DNA from: Cupriavidus oxalaticus
GTDB lineage: Bacteria; Pseudomonadota; Gammaproteobacteria; Burkholderiales; Burkholderiaceae
Direction: 5' to 3'
Length of the DNA stretch: 64,000 nt
Assembly (NCBI RefSeq): GCF_004768545.1
Contig: NZ_CP038636.1
Span: 124,001 to 188,000 of the forward strand
Both the position numbers and the translations under genes were made by a program. The notes under the pieces were generated by a model, which was not told where the DNA came from, did no database searches, and was given only the letters and a program-made list of their open reading frames with translations. This document shows positions 1 through 12,203 of this stretch, piece after piece. The first letter of the stretch is position 1. Every line of letters starts with the position of its first letter.

Positions 1-13
1 GAATCGTTGTCAT
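1..13 (-). CDS. First codons of a gene downstream of livF (partial)
   Basis: An ATG on the minus strand at 13-11 is preceded by a strong ribosome binding site, GGAGGAGA (18-25), four bases away. Only Met-Thr-Thr-Ile and one more base lie inside the window, so the product cannot be named. It starts 22 bases after the livF stop on the same strand, so it is most likely the next gene of the same operon. In such operons this would often be a permease, a periplasmic binding protein or a substrate-specific enzyme; that is family knowledge and not visible here. Confidence 0.5.
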
Positions 14-34
14 ATTGTCTCCTCCGCAGCGGTC

Positions 35-739
35 TCAGACACCCAGGAGTTCCTGGAGCAGGTGCTGCTTCTCGTGAATCTCGTGCTGGTGGATCTCCGC
101 GGCGATTTGGCCGTGCTCCACCACGTACATGCGGTCGGCCAGCGGCGCGGCGAACCGGAAGTTCTGCTCCACCAGCACGATCGTGTAGCCCTTTGCCTTG
201 AGGTCGCGGATGACCTCCGCGAGCTTCTGCACGATCACCGGCGCCAGTCCCTCGGAGATCTCGTCCAGCAGCAGCAACCGCGCTCCGGTGCGCAGGATGC
301 GCGCCATCGCCAGCATCTGTTGCTCGCCGCCCGAGAGCCGCGTGCCCTGGCTATGCCGCCGCTCGTGGAGATTGGGGAACATCGCGTAGATCTCGTCGAG
401 GCTCATCCCGCCGCCGCCCACCTGCGGCGGCAGCAGGAGGTTCTCCTCGCACGAGAGGCTGGAGTAAATCGCCCGCTCCTCCGGGCAGAAGCCGACGCCG
501 AGACGCGCGATGCGATGGGCCGGCATGCCGATTGCCTCGCGGCCGTCGATCATGACCGAGCCGGCGCGACGCCCCGTCAGGCCCATGATGGCGCGCAGGG
601 TGGTGGTACGGCCTGCCCCGTTGCGGCCGAGCAGGGTCACGCACTCTCCCTCGTTCACCAGCAAGTCGATGCCGTGCAGGATGTGCGATTCGCCGTAGAA
701 GGCATGGAGGTCGGTGACCCGCAGGTATTCCGTCGCCAT
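35..739 (-). CDS. livF: ABC transporter ATP-binding protein, LivF type, with Walker A Lys replaced by Arg
   Basis: One of the two cytoplasmic ATPases of a branched-chain amino acid (HAAT) type importer. The 234-residue length, the start (strand 1 followed by the Walker A loop at about 38-46), the signature LSGGEQQML and the Walker B LLLLDEIS all fit LivF. The Walker A reads GRNGAGRTT: the Lys that contacts the ATP phosphates is Arg (codon CGT at about residue 44). I chose ATG 739 over TTG 745 because GGGAGGG lies eight bases before it; it starts two bases after the livG stop, so the two are translationally coupled. The substrate is not determined by sequence; many such operons in Burkholderiales carry aromatic or organic acids instead of amino acids. 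Confidence 0.93.
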   Translation of the reverse strand: MATEYLRVTDLHAFYGESHILHGIDLLVNEGECVTLLGRNGAGRTTTLRAIMGLTGRRAGSVMIDGREAIGMPAHRIARLGVGFCPEERAIYSSLSCEENLLLPPQVGGGGMSLDEIYAMFPNLHERRHSQGTRLSGGEQQMLAMARILRTGARLLLLDEISEGLAPVIVQKLAEVIRDLKAKGYTIVLVEQNFRFAAPLADRMYVVEHGQIAAEIHQHEIHEKQHLLQELLGV

Positions 740-741
740 GA

Positions 742-1521
742 TCAATGCCCTCCCGGCTCCACAAGCGCGGCATCAGCGCTGCCCATATAGGCCTCGATGA
801 CCTGCGGGTTGGCGGAGACTTCCGCGTATGTGCCCTCGGCCAGCACGCTGCCGCGCGCCAGCACCGTGATGGCGTCGCAGATGCCGGACACCACTTTCAT
901 GTTGTGCTCCACCATCAGGATGCTGCGATTGGCCGAGACCTTCTTGATGAGCTGCATGACGCGGTCAACGTCTTCGTGGCCCATGCCCTGCGTAGGCTCG
1001 TCGAGCAGCATCAGCTCGGGGTCGAGGGCCAGCGTGGTGGCGATTTCCAGCGCCCGCTTGCGGCCGTACGGCATCTCGGCGGTCGTCATGTCGGCGAAGT
1101 CCTCCAGTCCGACGTCGGCGAGCAATGCCATGGCCCTGTCATCGAGCGATGCGAGGACTTTCGGCGAGCGCCAGAACTGGAAGGAAATCCCGAGCCTGCG
1201 CTGCAGCGGGATACGCACGTTGTCAAGCACGGTCAGGTGCGGAAACACCGCCGAGATCTGGAAGGAGCGCACCACGCCCCGGCGCGCGACCTGCGCCGGC
1301 TTATCGCCGGTGATCTCGGCACCGTTGAACCGGATGGTGCCGCGCGTGGGATCCAGGAACTTGGTAAGGAGGTTGAAGCAGGTGGTCTTGCCTGCACCGT
1401 TCGGACCGATCAGTGCGTGGATGTGTCCACGCCTGACCTTGAGGCTGACGTCGTTTACGGCGACGAATCCCTTGAACTCCTTCCTCAGTCCGACGGTTTC
1501 AAGAATGAGATTGCTTGCCAT
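742..1521 (-). CDS. livG: ABC transporter ATP-binding protein, LivG type
   Basis: Second ATPase of the HAAT-type importer, pairing with LivF on the inner face of the membrane. Visible: intact Walker A GPNGAGKTT at about 39-47, a Q-loop region after RGVVRSFQ, the LivG-style signature MPYGRKRALEIA in place of a canonical LSGGQ, Walker B LMLLDEP and the C-terminal LivG extension. Length about 259 residues is normal. ATG 1521 is preferred to ATG 1527, because the GGAA run abuts the latter but is six bases from the former. Its stop lies two bases before livF. Since LivF lacks the Walker A Lys, this subunit may carry most of the ATP hydrolysis; that is inference. Confidence 0.94.
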   Translation of the reverse strand: MASNLILETVGLRKEFKGFVAVNDVSLKVRRGHIHALIGPNGAGKTTCFNLLTKFLDPTRGTIRFNGAEITGDKPAQVARRGVVRSFQISAVFPHLTVLDNVRIPLQRRLGISFQFWRSPKVLASLDDRAMALLADVGLEDFADMTTAEMPYGRKRALEIATTLALDPELMLLDEPTQGMGHEDVDRVMQLIKKVSANRSILMVEHNMKVVSGICDAITVLARGSVLAEGTYAEVSANPQVIEAYMGSADAALVEPGGH

Positions 1522-1837
1522 GGTCATTTCCGCGCCCGTTGTTGGGGTCTGCTGGAGAATATGGCTGCAGCTAGATCACGTCCAATATATTATTGGTTAG
1601 TTATTGACACTTTTTGTGTATATATGTCGGAGGCGCGCAACCTGGGTCGCGTGCCTGCGCACTATCCGCCGCTGCACGCTGCGCTATGCGCTCGAGACCG
1701 AGCGCATCGAAGGGCTGGTTGCTGGAGGGCCGCCTGCAGGAAACCGGCGCTCGCGCTCGAAGCGGCGTCATGAGCAATCCCAATTTGGTTTGCGGACCCC
1801 CAGGAATCGCGGCAAAGGCCGAGTCGCATCGTGACAG
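1522..1837. other. Intergenic region upstream of livG
   Basis: No convincing gene. The part nearest livG (about 1580-1625) is strikingly AT-rich compared with its surroundings and carries two inverted repeats, listed separately. The rest (1630-1837) is GC-rich with only short shadow reading frames. It is the upstream region of the livGF operon and the downstream region of the DUF255 gene, both on the minus strand. Confidence 0.5.
1582..1619. promoter_or_regulatory. AT-rich double inverted repeat upstream of livG
   Basis: CCAATA-TAT-TATTGG (1582-1596) is a perfect 6-bp inverted repeat with a 3-base centre, and ACAC-TTTTT-GTGT (1607-1619) is a second one. They lie 61-98 bases upstream of the livG start in an otherwise GC-rich region, where a promoter and operator of the liv operon would be expected. 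I cannot assign a clean -35/-10 pair on the minus strand, so the promoter itself is inferred from position and base composition. Confidence 0.4.
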
Positions 1838-3829
<1,992 letters not shown>

Positions 3830-3919
3830 GATCTTCAGGCAGGCCAGTGGGGACAGCTGTGACGCAGAACAAGGCGCGCGGCAAGCGCGAGGCTCCCCGG
3901 CATACCTCGATGAACCATA

Positions 3920-3944
3920 CAAAAAAGCACCTGCTACAGGTGCT
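3920..3944 (-). terminator. Rho-independent terminator ending the structured RNA
   Basis: On the minus strand, AGCACCTG-TAG-CAGGTGCT is a perfect 8-bp stem with a 3-base loop, followed directly by a run of T (plus-strand A at 3921-3925). This is a textbook intrinsic terminator. It closes the transcript that starts near 4105 and lies just upstream of the DUF255 gene. Confidence 0.9.
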
Positions 3945-4105
3945 CGGTGCTTCCAACCGTGGGCGTCTGCGTCCGAACCGGGTCAGCAACTCATGATCCG
4001 GTTCGGACCTGCAGGCTTGTGAGGCCTGCACGATCACGCTTCATATAGGAAACACGATCGTTTCGCTGACCTACCTTCGCTTTGTCAAAGCGTGTCTCAG
4101 TCAGC
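3920..4105 (-). ncRNA. Candidate structured small RNA, about 186 nt
   Basis: A complete transcription unit with no reading frame: a strong sigma-70-like promoter (4112-4139), a predicted 5' end near 4105 and an intrinsic terminator at 3920-3944. In between are nested perfect stems, read on the minus strand. GCTGAC (4105-4100) pairs with GTCAGC (4070-4065) and encloses CGCTTTG-A-CAAAGCG (4092-4078). ACGATC/GATCGT arms lie at about 4063-4030. A 7-bp stem with a 7-base loop spans 4030-4010. An 11-bp stem, GTCCGAACCGG with its complement, spans 4008-3971. A short stem before the terminator includes CGGT/ACCG. I do not recognise the family. It lacks 4.5S and tmRNA signatures and does not fold as the single rod of 6S RNA. 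It could be a trans-acting sRNA or a leader/attenuator of the DUF255 gene 91 bases beyond the terminator. Confidence 0.75.
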
Positions 4106-4111
4106 ACTTGA

Positions 4112-4139
4112 ATTATAGGACGGGAGACAATCAGGTCAA
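4112..4139 (-). promoter_or_regulatory. Strong sigma-70-type promoter of the structured RNA
   Basis: Minus strand: -35 TTGACC (4139-4134), 16-base spacer, -10 TATAAT (4117-4112). A perfect -10 and a five-of-six -35 make this the best promoter match I found in the window. The expected start, about 7 bases after the -10, coincides with the first base of the outer GCTGAC stem of the RNA. Confidence 0.85.
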
Positions 4140-4150
4140 TCCGAATCTGG

Positions 4151-4861
4151 CTACCATGGAATCGACTGGCGATCGCGGAAGAAGCCACCGGTGGGGCCAT
4201 CGTCGGGCAGCGTTGCCAGCCACACCACGGAGTCGATGCCCTGCTCGGGCGAGCGCGGCGCATCGGGGCCGCCCAGGTCGGTGCGACACCAGCCGGGGCA
4301 CACTGAGTTGACCTTGACGCCGCTGTCGGTCATTTCGGCGGCCAGGATGCGTGTGACGGCGTTCAGCGCCGTTTTCGAGATTCGGTAGGCTGGCACGCCG
4401 CTCCCCATTTCCGCCAGCTGTCCCATGCCCGAAGCCAGGTTGACCACCCGGCCGGCGCGGCTGGCGCGCAGCAGCGGCGCTAACGCCTGTGTGATCCGGA
4501 GCACGCCGAAAAGATTGATATCCAAGGTACGGCGCAGCGTCTCGAGCGGCATTTCGAGCAGGCTGGTGTCGTAGTGGTCGAGCGATACACCAGCGTTGTT
4601 GATCAGCGCGTCCACGCGACCGAAGCGTTCGGTCAGCCAGCTGGCCAGCGCAGCCGCCGAACTGTCTTCCGTAACGTCAAGGGGATGGCAAGCGATCGGA
4701 TGACCCTCAAGCCGGAGCTCTGTCTCCAGCAACTCGAGGTCCGTCGGCCTGCGCGCCGTGGCGACGACCAGATGGCCTTCCACGGTGGCCAGCCGGCACG
4801 CGGCCGCGCGGCCCAAGCCGCGGCTTGCGCCAGTGATGACGGTAACAGGTTGGTTGACCAT
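4151..4861 (-). CDS. SDR family NAD(P)-dependent oxidoreductase
   Basis: A classical short-chain dehydrogenase of 236 residues. TGASRGLG near the N-terminus is the TGxxxGxG dinucleotide site, LINNAG is the NNAG motif, and the catalytic Ser-Tyr-Lys set is present with YRISK as Y-x3-K. Met 4861 is preferred to the upstream in-frame Met 4903, because GAGGAG lies eight bases before it and the cofactor fold starts directly after. The substrate is unknown. It is monocistronic: the structured RNA has its own promoter at its 3' side and the divergent Rrf2 gene lies on the other side. Confidence 0.88.
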   Translation of the reverse strand: MVNQPVTVITGASRGLGRAAACRLATVEGHLVVATARRPTDLELLETELRLEGHPIACHPLDVTEDSSAAALASWLTERFGRVDALINNAGVSLDHYDTSLLEMPLETLRRTLDINLFGVLRITQALAPLLRASRAGRVVNLASGMGQLAEMGSGVPAYRISKTALNAVTRILAAEMTDSGVKVNSVCPGWCRTDLGGPDAPRSPEQGIDSVVWLATLPDDGPTGGFFRDRQSIPW

Positions 4862-5040
4862 GTCTGAGTCTCCTCGCCGCTCTCGGGGCTCGCATGCCCC
4901 CATAGCTGCGGCTACTCATCTATACACCGTCGACGGTGACCTGGTGATAGCGGATCCAAGATCCTGGCCTGGCGCGAAACAGGGATGCTGGAACAATTGA
5001 GGACTGATTTGGTTCTAATTGACAAATACTGGTGGCGACG

Positions 5041-5511
5041 ATGCTCAGACTCAGCAAGCTGACCGACTACGGCACGGTGATCATGACGCACCTGGCGCGA
5101 AACCCGGGCCGGATTTACAGTGCCGCCGAACTCGCCGCCGCAATCGGCGTGTCTGTACCGACGGCAAGCAAGATCCTGAAGACGCTGGCAAGGCACCACT
5201 TGCTGCAGTCATTGCGCGGCGCCAATGGCGGCTATCTGCTGGCACGACCGCCGGAACAGATTTCGATCGCACAGGTGATCGACGCCATGGAAGGCCCGGC
5301 CGGCGTGACCGAGTGCAGCGTCGCTGCCGGCCTGTGTGCGCAGGAAGGGCTGTGCGCCATCCGCGCCAACTGGCAATCGATCAATAGAGTGATCTTTATG
5401 GTGCTTGACGGCGTGACACTGGCAGATATGGCACAACCGGTATTGCACGCGGTAGATATTGGCGCCTTGCACGCCCGACGCGCACACGGGCCGCAAGCTG
5501 GCATTTCGTGA
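5041..5511 (+). CDS. Rrf2-family Fe-S regulator of the SUF operon (IscR/SufR-like)
   Basis: Helix-turn-helix repressor/activator of 156 residues expected to sense Fe-S cluster status. The N-terminus (MLRLSKLTDYGT) and the GVSVPTASKILKTL recognition region match the Rrf2 winged helix. Three Cys at about 92, 99 and 105 (TECS...GLCA...GLCA) match the cluster-binding Cys spacing of IscR. It is the first gene of the sufBCDSU-sufT-Rieske unit, 30 bases before sufB, so it probably controls its own operon. ATG 5041 is chosen over GTG 5032 because the family starts there. An AT-rich stretch just upstream (4995-5030) could hold its operator, but I could not identify a clean motif. Confidence 0.92.
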   Translation: MLRLSKLTDYGTVIMTHLARNPGRIYSAAELAAAIGVSVPTASKILKTLARHHLLQSLRGANGGYLLARPPEQISIAQVIDAMEGPAGVTECSVAAGLCAQEGLCAIRANWQSINRVIFMVLDGVTLADMAQPVLHAVDIGALHARRAHGPQAGIS

Positions 5512-5541
5512 CGTCGATAACAGTGGCAAGCGAAGCAGAAC

Positions 5542-6990
<1,449 letters not shown>

Positions 6991-7041
6991 GGGTGGCGCG
7001 CACGAGGCGCGCTGCAGGCGCATCGGAGGAAGAAGCCAGCC

Positions 7042-7808
<767 letters not shown>

Positions 7809-7812
<4 letters not shown>

Positions 7813-9140
7813 GCGCAAGCGGACTGGAGCACTATCTCGCCGAGTTCGACCGCGTCGAGGCCGCGCTGCCGGGCCGTCGCCTGAGCTGGCTCGAGCACGC
7901 GCGCCGGCAGGCGCTGGATCATTTCGCCCATACGGGGTTCCCCACGCTGCGGCAGGAGGACTGGAAATACACCAACGTGGCGGCACTCGAGAGAAGCCGT
8001 TTTGCCGTGGCTCTGCCACAGGCCGCAGACGGCCTGGACACTGCAGTGGCGGCGCAGATCGAGGCGTTGGCCCTGGCCGGCGCGCACCTGATGGTGTTCG
8101 TCAATGGTGTGCACCAGCCGCAATGGTCGCGCATCGCTGCCCTGCCTGAGGGGATGGAGCTCGCCAGCCTCGCCGCCATGCTGGAGCGCGCACCGGACTG
8201 CCTGGAAGCGCTACTGCTGCGCGGCGCAGGCGACTACCCGTCCGGTTTCGCCGCCCTGAACATGGCGTTCATGACCGACGGTGCCTATATCCGCGTGGCG
8301 GCCGGCACCGTCCTCGAACAGCCGATCCACTTGCTGTTCCTCGCCACCGCCGGCGAACTGGCAACCCATGCGCGCAATGTGGTGGTGGCGCAAGCCGGCA
8401 GCCGGGTCTGCATTGTGGAGCACCACGCGGGCCTGGATGGCCTGGGCTATTGCACCAATGCCATCACTGACATCGTTGCCGAGCGCGATGCGCAGGTCGG
8501 ACATCACAAGCTGCAGCAGGAGAGCCTCAAAGCCTTCCATATTGCCGGGGTGCACCTCGACCAGCAGCAGGGAAGCCGCTTCGACTCCAGTTCGTTTGCT
8601 CTCGGCAGCGCCCTCGCGCGTGTTGACATCGAAATCGGGCTGAATGCCGAGCATACCGAGTGTTCGCTGGACGGGCTGTATATGACCGCCGGGCGGCAGC
8701 ATATCGACCACCACACCCGCATCGACCACGCCAGCCCGCACAGCAAGAGTCGCGAGTTGTATAAGGGCGTGCTGGCGGGCGCCTCGCGCGCCGTCTTCAA
8801 CGGCAAGGTGGTGGTGCATGCCGATGCCCAGCACAGCGATGCCCACCAGTCCAACCGCAACCTGCTGCTGTCCGAGCAGGCCGAGGTCGACACCAAGCCG
8901 CAGCTGGAGATCTATGCCGACGACGTCAAATGCGGCCACGGCGCCACCGTCGGCCAGCTCGATGCCGAGCAGATCTACTACCTGCGCTCGCGTGGGATGG
9001 ACGATGCCGCGGCGCGTGCCCTGCTGACCTTTGCCTTTGCCGAAGAGGTCGTCAAGCGGCTCGGCTCTGCCCCATTGCGCACGCGGCTGGAAGCGCTCCT
9101 GCGCGGCAAGCTGCCGGAGCCTGTGAAGGAGTTGCCATGA
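7809..9140 (+). CDS. sufD: Fe-S cluster assembly protein SufD
   Basis: SufB paralogue forming the other half of the scaffold. Its 443 residues show the SUF beta-helix with LDGLYMTAGRQHIDHHTRIDH-type repeats and the C-terminal GHGATVGQLDAEQIYYLRSRG block that faces SufB; the His of GHG is the conserved SufD residue. It overlaps sufC by four bases upstream and sufS by four downstream, so the whole set is tightly coupled. Confidence 0.96.
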
Positions 9141-10405
9141 ACACGGCAGCGCATGAATTGATGGCCGTGGGGCGCGCGGTGCCGCCCGCCGGCCTGGAGG
9201 TAGAGCGGCTGCGCCAGGATTTCCCCATCCTGCGCCAGACCGTCAACGGCAAGCCGCTGGTCTATCTGGACAACGCCGCCACCACCCAGAAGCCGCAAAG
9301 CGTGATCCATTGCGAAGCGCGTTACTACAGCGCGCTCAACGCCAACATCCACCGCGGCCTGCACACCCTGAGCCAGCGCGCCACCGATGCCTACGAAGCC
9401 GCGCGCGACGCCGTGCGAGACCTGATCAACGCGGCCCGGCGCGAGGAAATCGTGTTCGTGCGCGGCACCACCGAGGCGATCAACCTGGTGGCGGCAAGCT
9501 TTGGCCAGCGCCTGCGCCCGGGCGACGAGATCCTGATCAGCGCGATGGAGCACCACTCCAATATCGTGCCGTGGCAACTGGCGTGCCAGCGCACCGGCGC
9601 CTTGCTGCAGGTCGCGCCGATCAACGATGCCGGCGAGTTGATGCTGGAACAGTTCGCGCAATTGCTCGGCCCCCGCACCAGGCTGGTCGCGTTGGCGCAC
9701 CTCTCAAATGCGCTCGGCACGGTCAACCCGGTGCGAGACATCATCGAGCTGGCGCATGCCCGGGACATCCCGGTGCTGATCGATGGCGCCCAGGCGGTGC
9801 CGCACCTCAAGGTCGACGTACAGGACCTCGATTGCGATTTCTACGCCTTCTCCGGGCACAAGCTCTACGGCCCCACCGGCGTCGGCGTGCTCTATGGCAA
9901 GGCTGCGCTGCTCGATGCCATGCCGCCTTACCAGGGCGGCGGGGACATGATCCGCGAGGTCACGTTCCATAAAACCACTTACAACGATATTCCCTACAAG
10001 TTCGAGGCCGGCACCCCCAATATCGCCGGCGTCATCGGCCTTGGCGCGGCCATCGGGTATGTGCGCGCGGTCGGCCTGGAGGCCATCGCCGCTCACGAGC
10101 ATGCGCTGCTCGCGTACGCCAGCGCGCGGGCGGGGAAGGTCTCCGGGCTGCGCATGATCGGCACGGCTGCCAACAAGGCGAGCATCCTCTCGTTCACCCT
10201 GGACGGCATCCATGCCCACGATGTCGGCAGCATCCTCGATCAGCACGGCGTGGCGGTCCGTGCCGGCCACCATTGCGCCATGCCCGTGATGGAGCGTTTC
10301 GGCGTGCCTGCCACGGTGCGCGCTTCCTTCGCGCTGTATAACACGCGTGAAGAAGTGGATGCGCTGTTTGCTGCGGTGCGCGCGGCGCAGGAGGTATTCG
10401 CCTGA
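9137..10405 (+). CDS. sufS: Cysteine desulfurase SufS (class V aminotransferase, group II)
   Basis: PLP enzyme that takes sulfur from L-cysteine as an enzyme persulfide for cluster building. The frame is open far upstream, but family homology (VERLRQDFPIL, then YLDNAATTQKP) begins just after ATG 9137, which overlaps the sufD stop; the protein is then 422 residues, as expected. The PLP Lys is in SGHKLYGPTG and the catalytic Cys in RAGHHCAMP. The next gene is sufU, so sulfur probably passes from SufS to SufU. No sufE is present here. Confidence 0.96.
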   Translation: MNTAAHELMAVGRAVPPAGLEVERLRQDFPILRQTVNGKPLVYLDNAATTQKPQSVIHCEARYYSALNANIHRGLHTLSQRATDAYEAARDAVRDLINAARREEIVFVRGTTEAINLVAASFGQRLRPGDEILISAMEHHSNIVPWQLACQRTGALLQVAPINDAGELMLEQFAQLLGPRTRLVALAHLSNALGTVNPVRDIIELAHARDIPVLIDGAQAVPHLKVDVQDLDCDFYAFSGHKLYGPTGVGVLYGKAALLDAMPPYQGGGDMIREVTFHKTTYNDIPYKFEAGTPNIAGVIGLGAAIGYVRAVGLEAIAAHEHALLAYASARAGKVSGLRMIGTAANKASILSFTLDGIHAHDVGSILDQHGVAVRAGHHCAMPVMERFGVPATVRASFALYNTREEVDALFAAVRAAQEVFA

Positions 10406-10851
10406 TGTCCGACCTGCGCAACCTTTACCAGGAAGTGGTGGTCGACCACAGCCGCTCGCCGCGCAATTTCGGGCGGCTGGCGGTAGCGAACCGCAGCGCC
10501 GAGGGCTTTAACCCGCTGTGCGGCGACCGGCTGACGCTGTACCTGAGCATCCGCGACGGGGTGATCGAGGACGCCAGCTTCGAGGGCTCGGGCTGTGCCA
10601 TCTCCACCGCCTCGGCCTCGCTGATGACAGAAGCGCTCAAGGGCAAGACCGAGGCAGAGGCACGGGCGCTGTTCTCGGGCTTTCACGCGCTGGTGACCGG
10701 CGTGCCGGAGCAGGCCGGTGTGCCGATGGGCAAGCTGGAGGTCCTGGCCGGCGTGCGTGAGTTCCCGGCACGCGTGAAGTGCGCGACCCTGGCCTGGCAT
10801 ACCATGCAAGCCGCTTTGGATAACACCACCAGGCCGGTCTCAACGGAGTGA
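10405..10851 (+). CDS. sufU: SufU-type sulfur acceptor / IscU-like protein
   Basis: Small Zn-binding sulfurtransferase partner of SufS, 148 residues. The ligands are all present: Cys39 and Asp41 in NPLCGD, Cys64 in EGSGCAIS and Cys126 in VKCATLAW. The sequence between Cys64 and Cys126 carries the roughly 18-residue insertion typical of SufU as opposed to IscU. Its start overlaps the sufS stop by one base. Known SufU proteins take the persulfide from SufS by a zinc-ligand swap; I infer the same here. Confidence 0.93.
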   Translation: MSDLRNLYQEVVVDHSRSPRNFGRLAVANRSAEGFNPLCGDRLTLYLSIRDGVIEDASFEGSGCAISTASASLMTEALKGKTEAEARALFSGFHALVTGVPEQAGVPMGKLEVLAGVREFPARVKCATLAWHTMQAALDNTTRPVSTE

Positions 10852-10855
10852 AACA

Positions 10856-11224
10856 ATGAGCATGATCGATTGGCTGCGCAAGGCTGAGGAACACGAAGAC
10901 AGGCTCGAGCCCGAATCGGACAGCCTCGAGGGGCGGGTGATAGCGGCCTTGCGTACGGTGTACGACCCCGAGATCCCGGTCAACATCTACGACCTTGGCC
11001 TGGTCTACCAGTTATCGGCGGACGAAGCCAGCGGCAAGGTGGGCATCCGGATGACGCTGACCGCACCGGGCTGCCCGGTGGCGCAGGCCTTCCCGAGTGT
11101 GGTGCAGGACGCCGTGATGGAAGCCAGCGGGGTGAACGAAGTCGAGGTTGAACTGGTATGGGAGCCGCCCTGGTCGAGAGAACGAATGAGCGAGGCGGCC
11201 CGCCTGGAACTGGGGCTGATCTGA
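10856..11224 (+). CDS. sufT: SUF-associated DUF59/MIP18 protein (SufT-like)
   Basis: A 122-residue protein whose core (TVYDPEIPVNIYDLGLVY, then TLTAPGCPVAQ) is the DUF59/MIP18 fold found in SufT, PaaD and the eukaryotic CIA factor MIP18. It includes the conserved DPE and the functional Cys in APGCP. SufT-like proteins help mature Fe-S clusters in target enzymes. The position four bases after sufU and one base before the Rieske gene supports that role. Confidence 0.9.
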   Translation: MSMIDWLRKAEEHEDRLEPESDSLEGRVIAALRTVYDPEIPVNIYDLGLVYQLSADEASGKVGIRMTLTAPGCPVAQAFPSVVQDAVMEASGVNEVEVELVWEPPWSRERMSEAARLELGLI

Positions 11225-11225
11225 G

Positions 11226-11540
11226 ATGAGCGAGTGGATCGATGTCGCCCGCGCCGAGGACTTCGCGCCGGGCACCTGCCGCAACGTCGATGTCGGTGGC
11301 GTAGAGGTCGCGGTATTCAATGTGGATGGCAATTACTACGCCATCGAGGCCCTCTGCTCGCACGAGGCCGAGCCGCTTTGCGGCGGCGACCTGGAAGGCC
11401 AGGAGGTCGTCTGCCCGCGCCACGGCTCGCACTTTTCCCTGCTGACGGGCGAGGCGCTGTGCCCGCCTGCCTATGAGCCCGTGGCGACCTTTCCGGTCCG
11501 GGTGGAGGACGGCAAGGTGCAGGTCAGGGACGAGCGCTGA
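11226..11540 (+). CDS. Rieske-type [2Fe-2S] ferredoxin (non-heme, SUF-linked)
   Basis: A 104-residue soluble Rieske ferredoxin. The cluster ligands are Cys44-x-His46 (LCSHEAEPL) and Cys63-x2-His66 (VVCPRHGSHF). It has no signal peptide or membrane anchor and resembles ferredoxins of the dioxygenase and NirD type. It starts one base after the sufT stop, so it is part of the SUF operon. Its likely task is to deliver electrons for cluster building or repair, or to act as first client; this is inference from position. Confidence 0.9.
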   Translation: MSEWIDVARAEDFAPGTCRNVDVGGVEVAVFNVDGNYYAIEALCSHEAEPLCGGDLEGQEVVCPRHGSHFSLLTGEALCPPAYEPVATFPVRVEDGKVQVRDER

Positions 11541-11562
11541 GACGAGACTCTTCGAAACCCTG

Positions 11563-11700
11563 ATGCAAGAATTGGGGCTGGACGTCCGCGAGATGAGTGT
11601 GGTTCAGAGCCTTGACGCAGCCTACTACGCTGCACAGACCTTCCTGGCGTTCAGCGCCGCAAAACGGGCTTTGGCAAGGCTCGTATCCCAACTAGACTGA
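11563..11700 (+). CDS. Small open frame after the SUF operon (hypothetical, 45 aa)
   Basis: From ATG 11563 the frame encodes 45 residues rich in Ala and Leu, predicted mostly helical (QSLDAAYYAAQTFLAFSAAKRALARL). No Shine-Dalgarno is evident before it and I do not recognise the sequence. It may be the decayed end of a gene or chance coding. Listed because it fills the gap between the Rieske gene and the next real gene. Confidence 0.25.
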   Translation: MQELGLDVREMSVVQSLDAAYYAAQTFLAFSAAKRALARLVSQLD

Positions 11701-11764
11701 TGCAGTCAAAGCATTCCGTGATTGGCTGCGCAAAAACCGGGGCCATACGCTGGAGGGGCGGATC

Positions 11765-12055
11765 ATGCACACTGTTATCAGAACCTATTCCGGAAGCGGC
11801 GCTAAGGAGCTATTTGCGCTGCTTGAAACACGGACAGCAGAGATCGAATCGTTGATGCGCTCGGTTCAGGGTTTCGTGAGTTACACCCTGGCGCGAACCG
11901 CCGATGGCGGCTTTTCCGTCACGACCTGCAATGACAAGGCCGGCGCGGATGAGAGCGTCAAGGTGGCGAAGGACTGGATCGCCACGAACGCTGCTGGCAC
12001 GGCCGCCAATGCGCCGTCGATATCCGAGGGAACTGTCATCCTGCACGTGAAATAG
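11765..12055 (+). CDS. Small protein of the dimeric alpha-beta barrel type (hypothetical)
   Basis: Encodes 96 residues starting MHTVIRTYSGSGAKELFALLETR and continuing through VQGFVSYTLARTADGGFSVTTCND. The pattern (strand, helix, strand pair carrying G-F-hydrophobic, C-terminal strand) resembles antibiotic-biosynthesis-monooxygenase or stress-responsive A/B barrel domains, but no catalytic residues stand out. GGAGGGG lies before the start. With the EthD-like gene 150 bases downstream it makes a pair of small barrel proteins; joint function is a guess. Confidence 0.7.
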   Translation: MHTVIRTYSGSGAKELFALLETRTAEIESLMRSVQGFVSYTLARTADGGFSVTTCNDKAGADESVKVAKDWIATNAAGTAANAPSISEGTVILHVK

Positions 12056-12091
12056 TCGCGGGATAACGAGCACGCCAGACCGAAAATTAAG

Positions 12092-12120
12092 CGATCGGTT
12101 GCTTGCAAGGCAACCGATCG
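12092..12120. terminator. Perfect 11-bp hairpin between the two barrel genes
   Basis: CGATCGGTTGC, a 7-base loop, then GCAACCGATCG. The plus side is followed by TCTTATC and the minus side by CTTAATTTTC, so the T tract is weak on both. Probably a terminator of the gene ending at 12055; it could also hold transcripts apart in both directions. Confidence 0.55.
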
Positions 12121-12203
12121 TCTTATCAATCTACTGAAAGCACCGCTGCCGTGAGGCGTACCCCTGCGGTCCGCACTCAGAGGCGCGCGACAGGACGAAC
12201 AAG

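Noticed and set aside
1601..1626. TTGACA followed by TATATG on the plus strand
   Set aside because: The spacing is only 11 bases and no plus-strand gene follows, so it is not a working promoter for a visible gene.
3920..4105. 6S, 4.5S/SRP or tmRNA identity for the structured RNA
   Set aside because: No single long rod with central bubble, no GGAAG-type SRP loop and no tRNA-like ends. Left as unknown.
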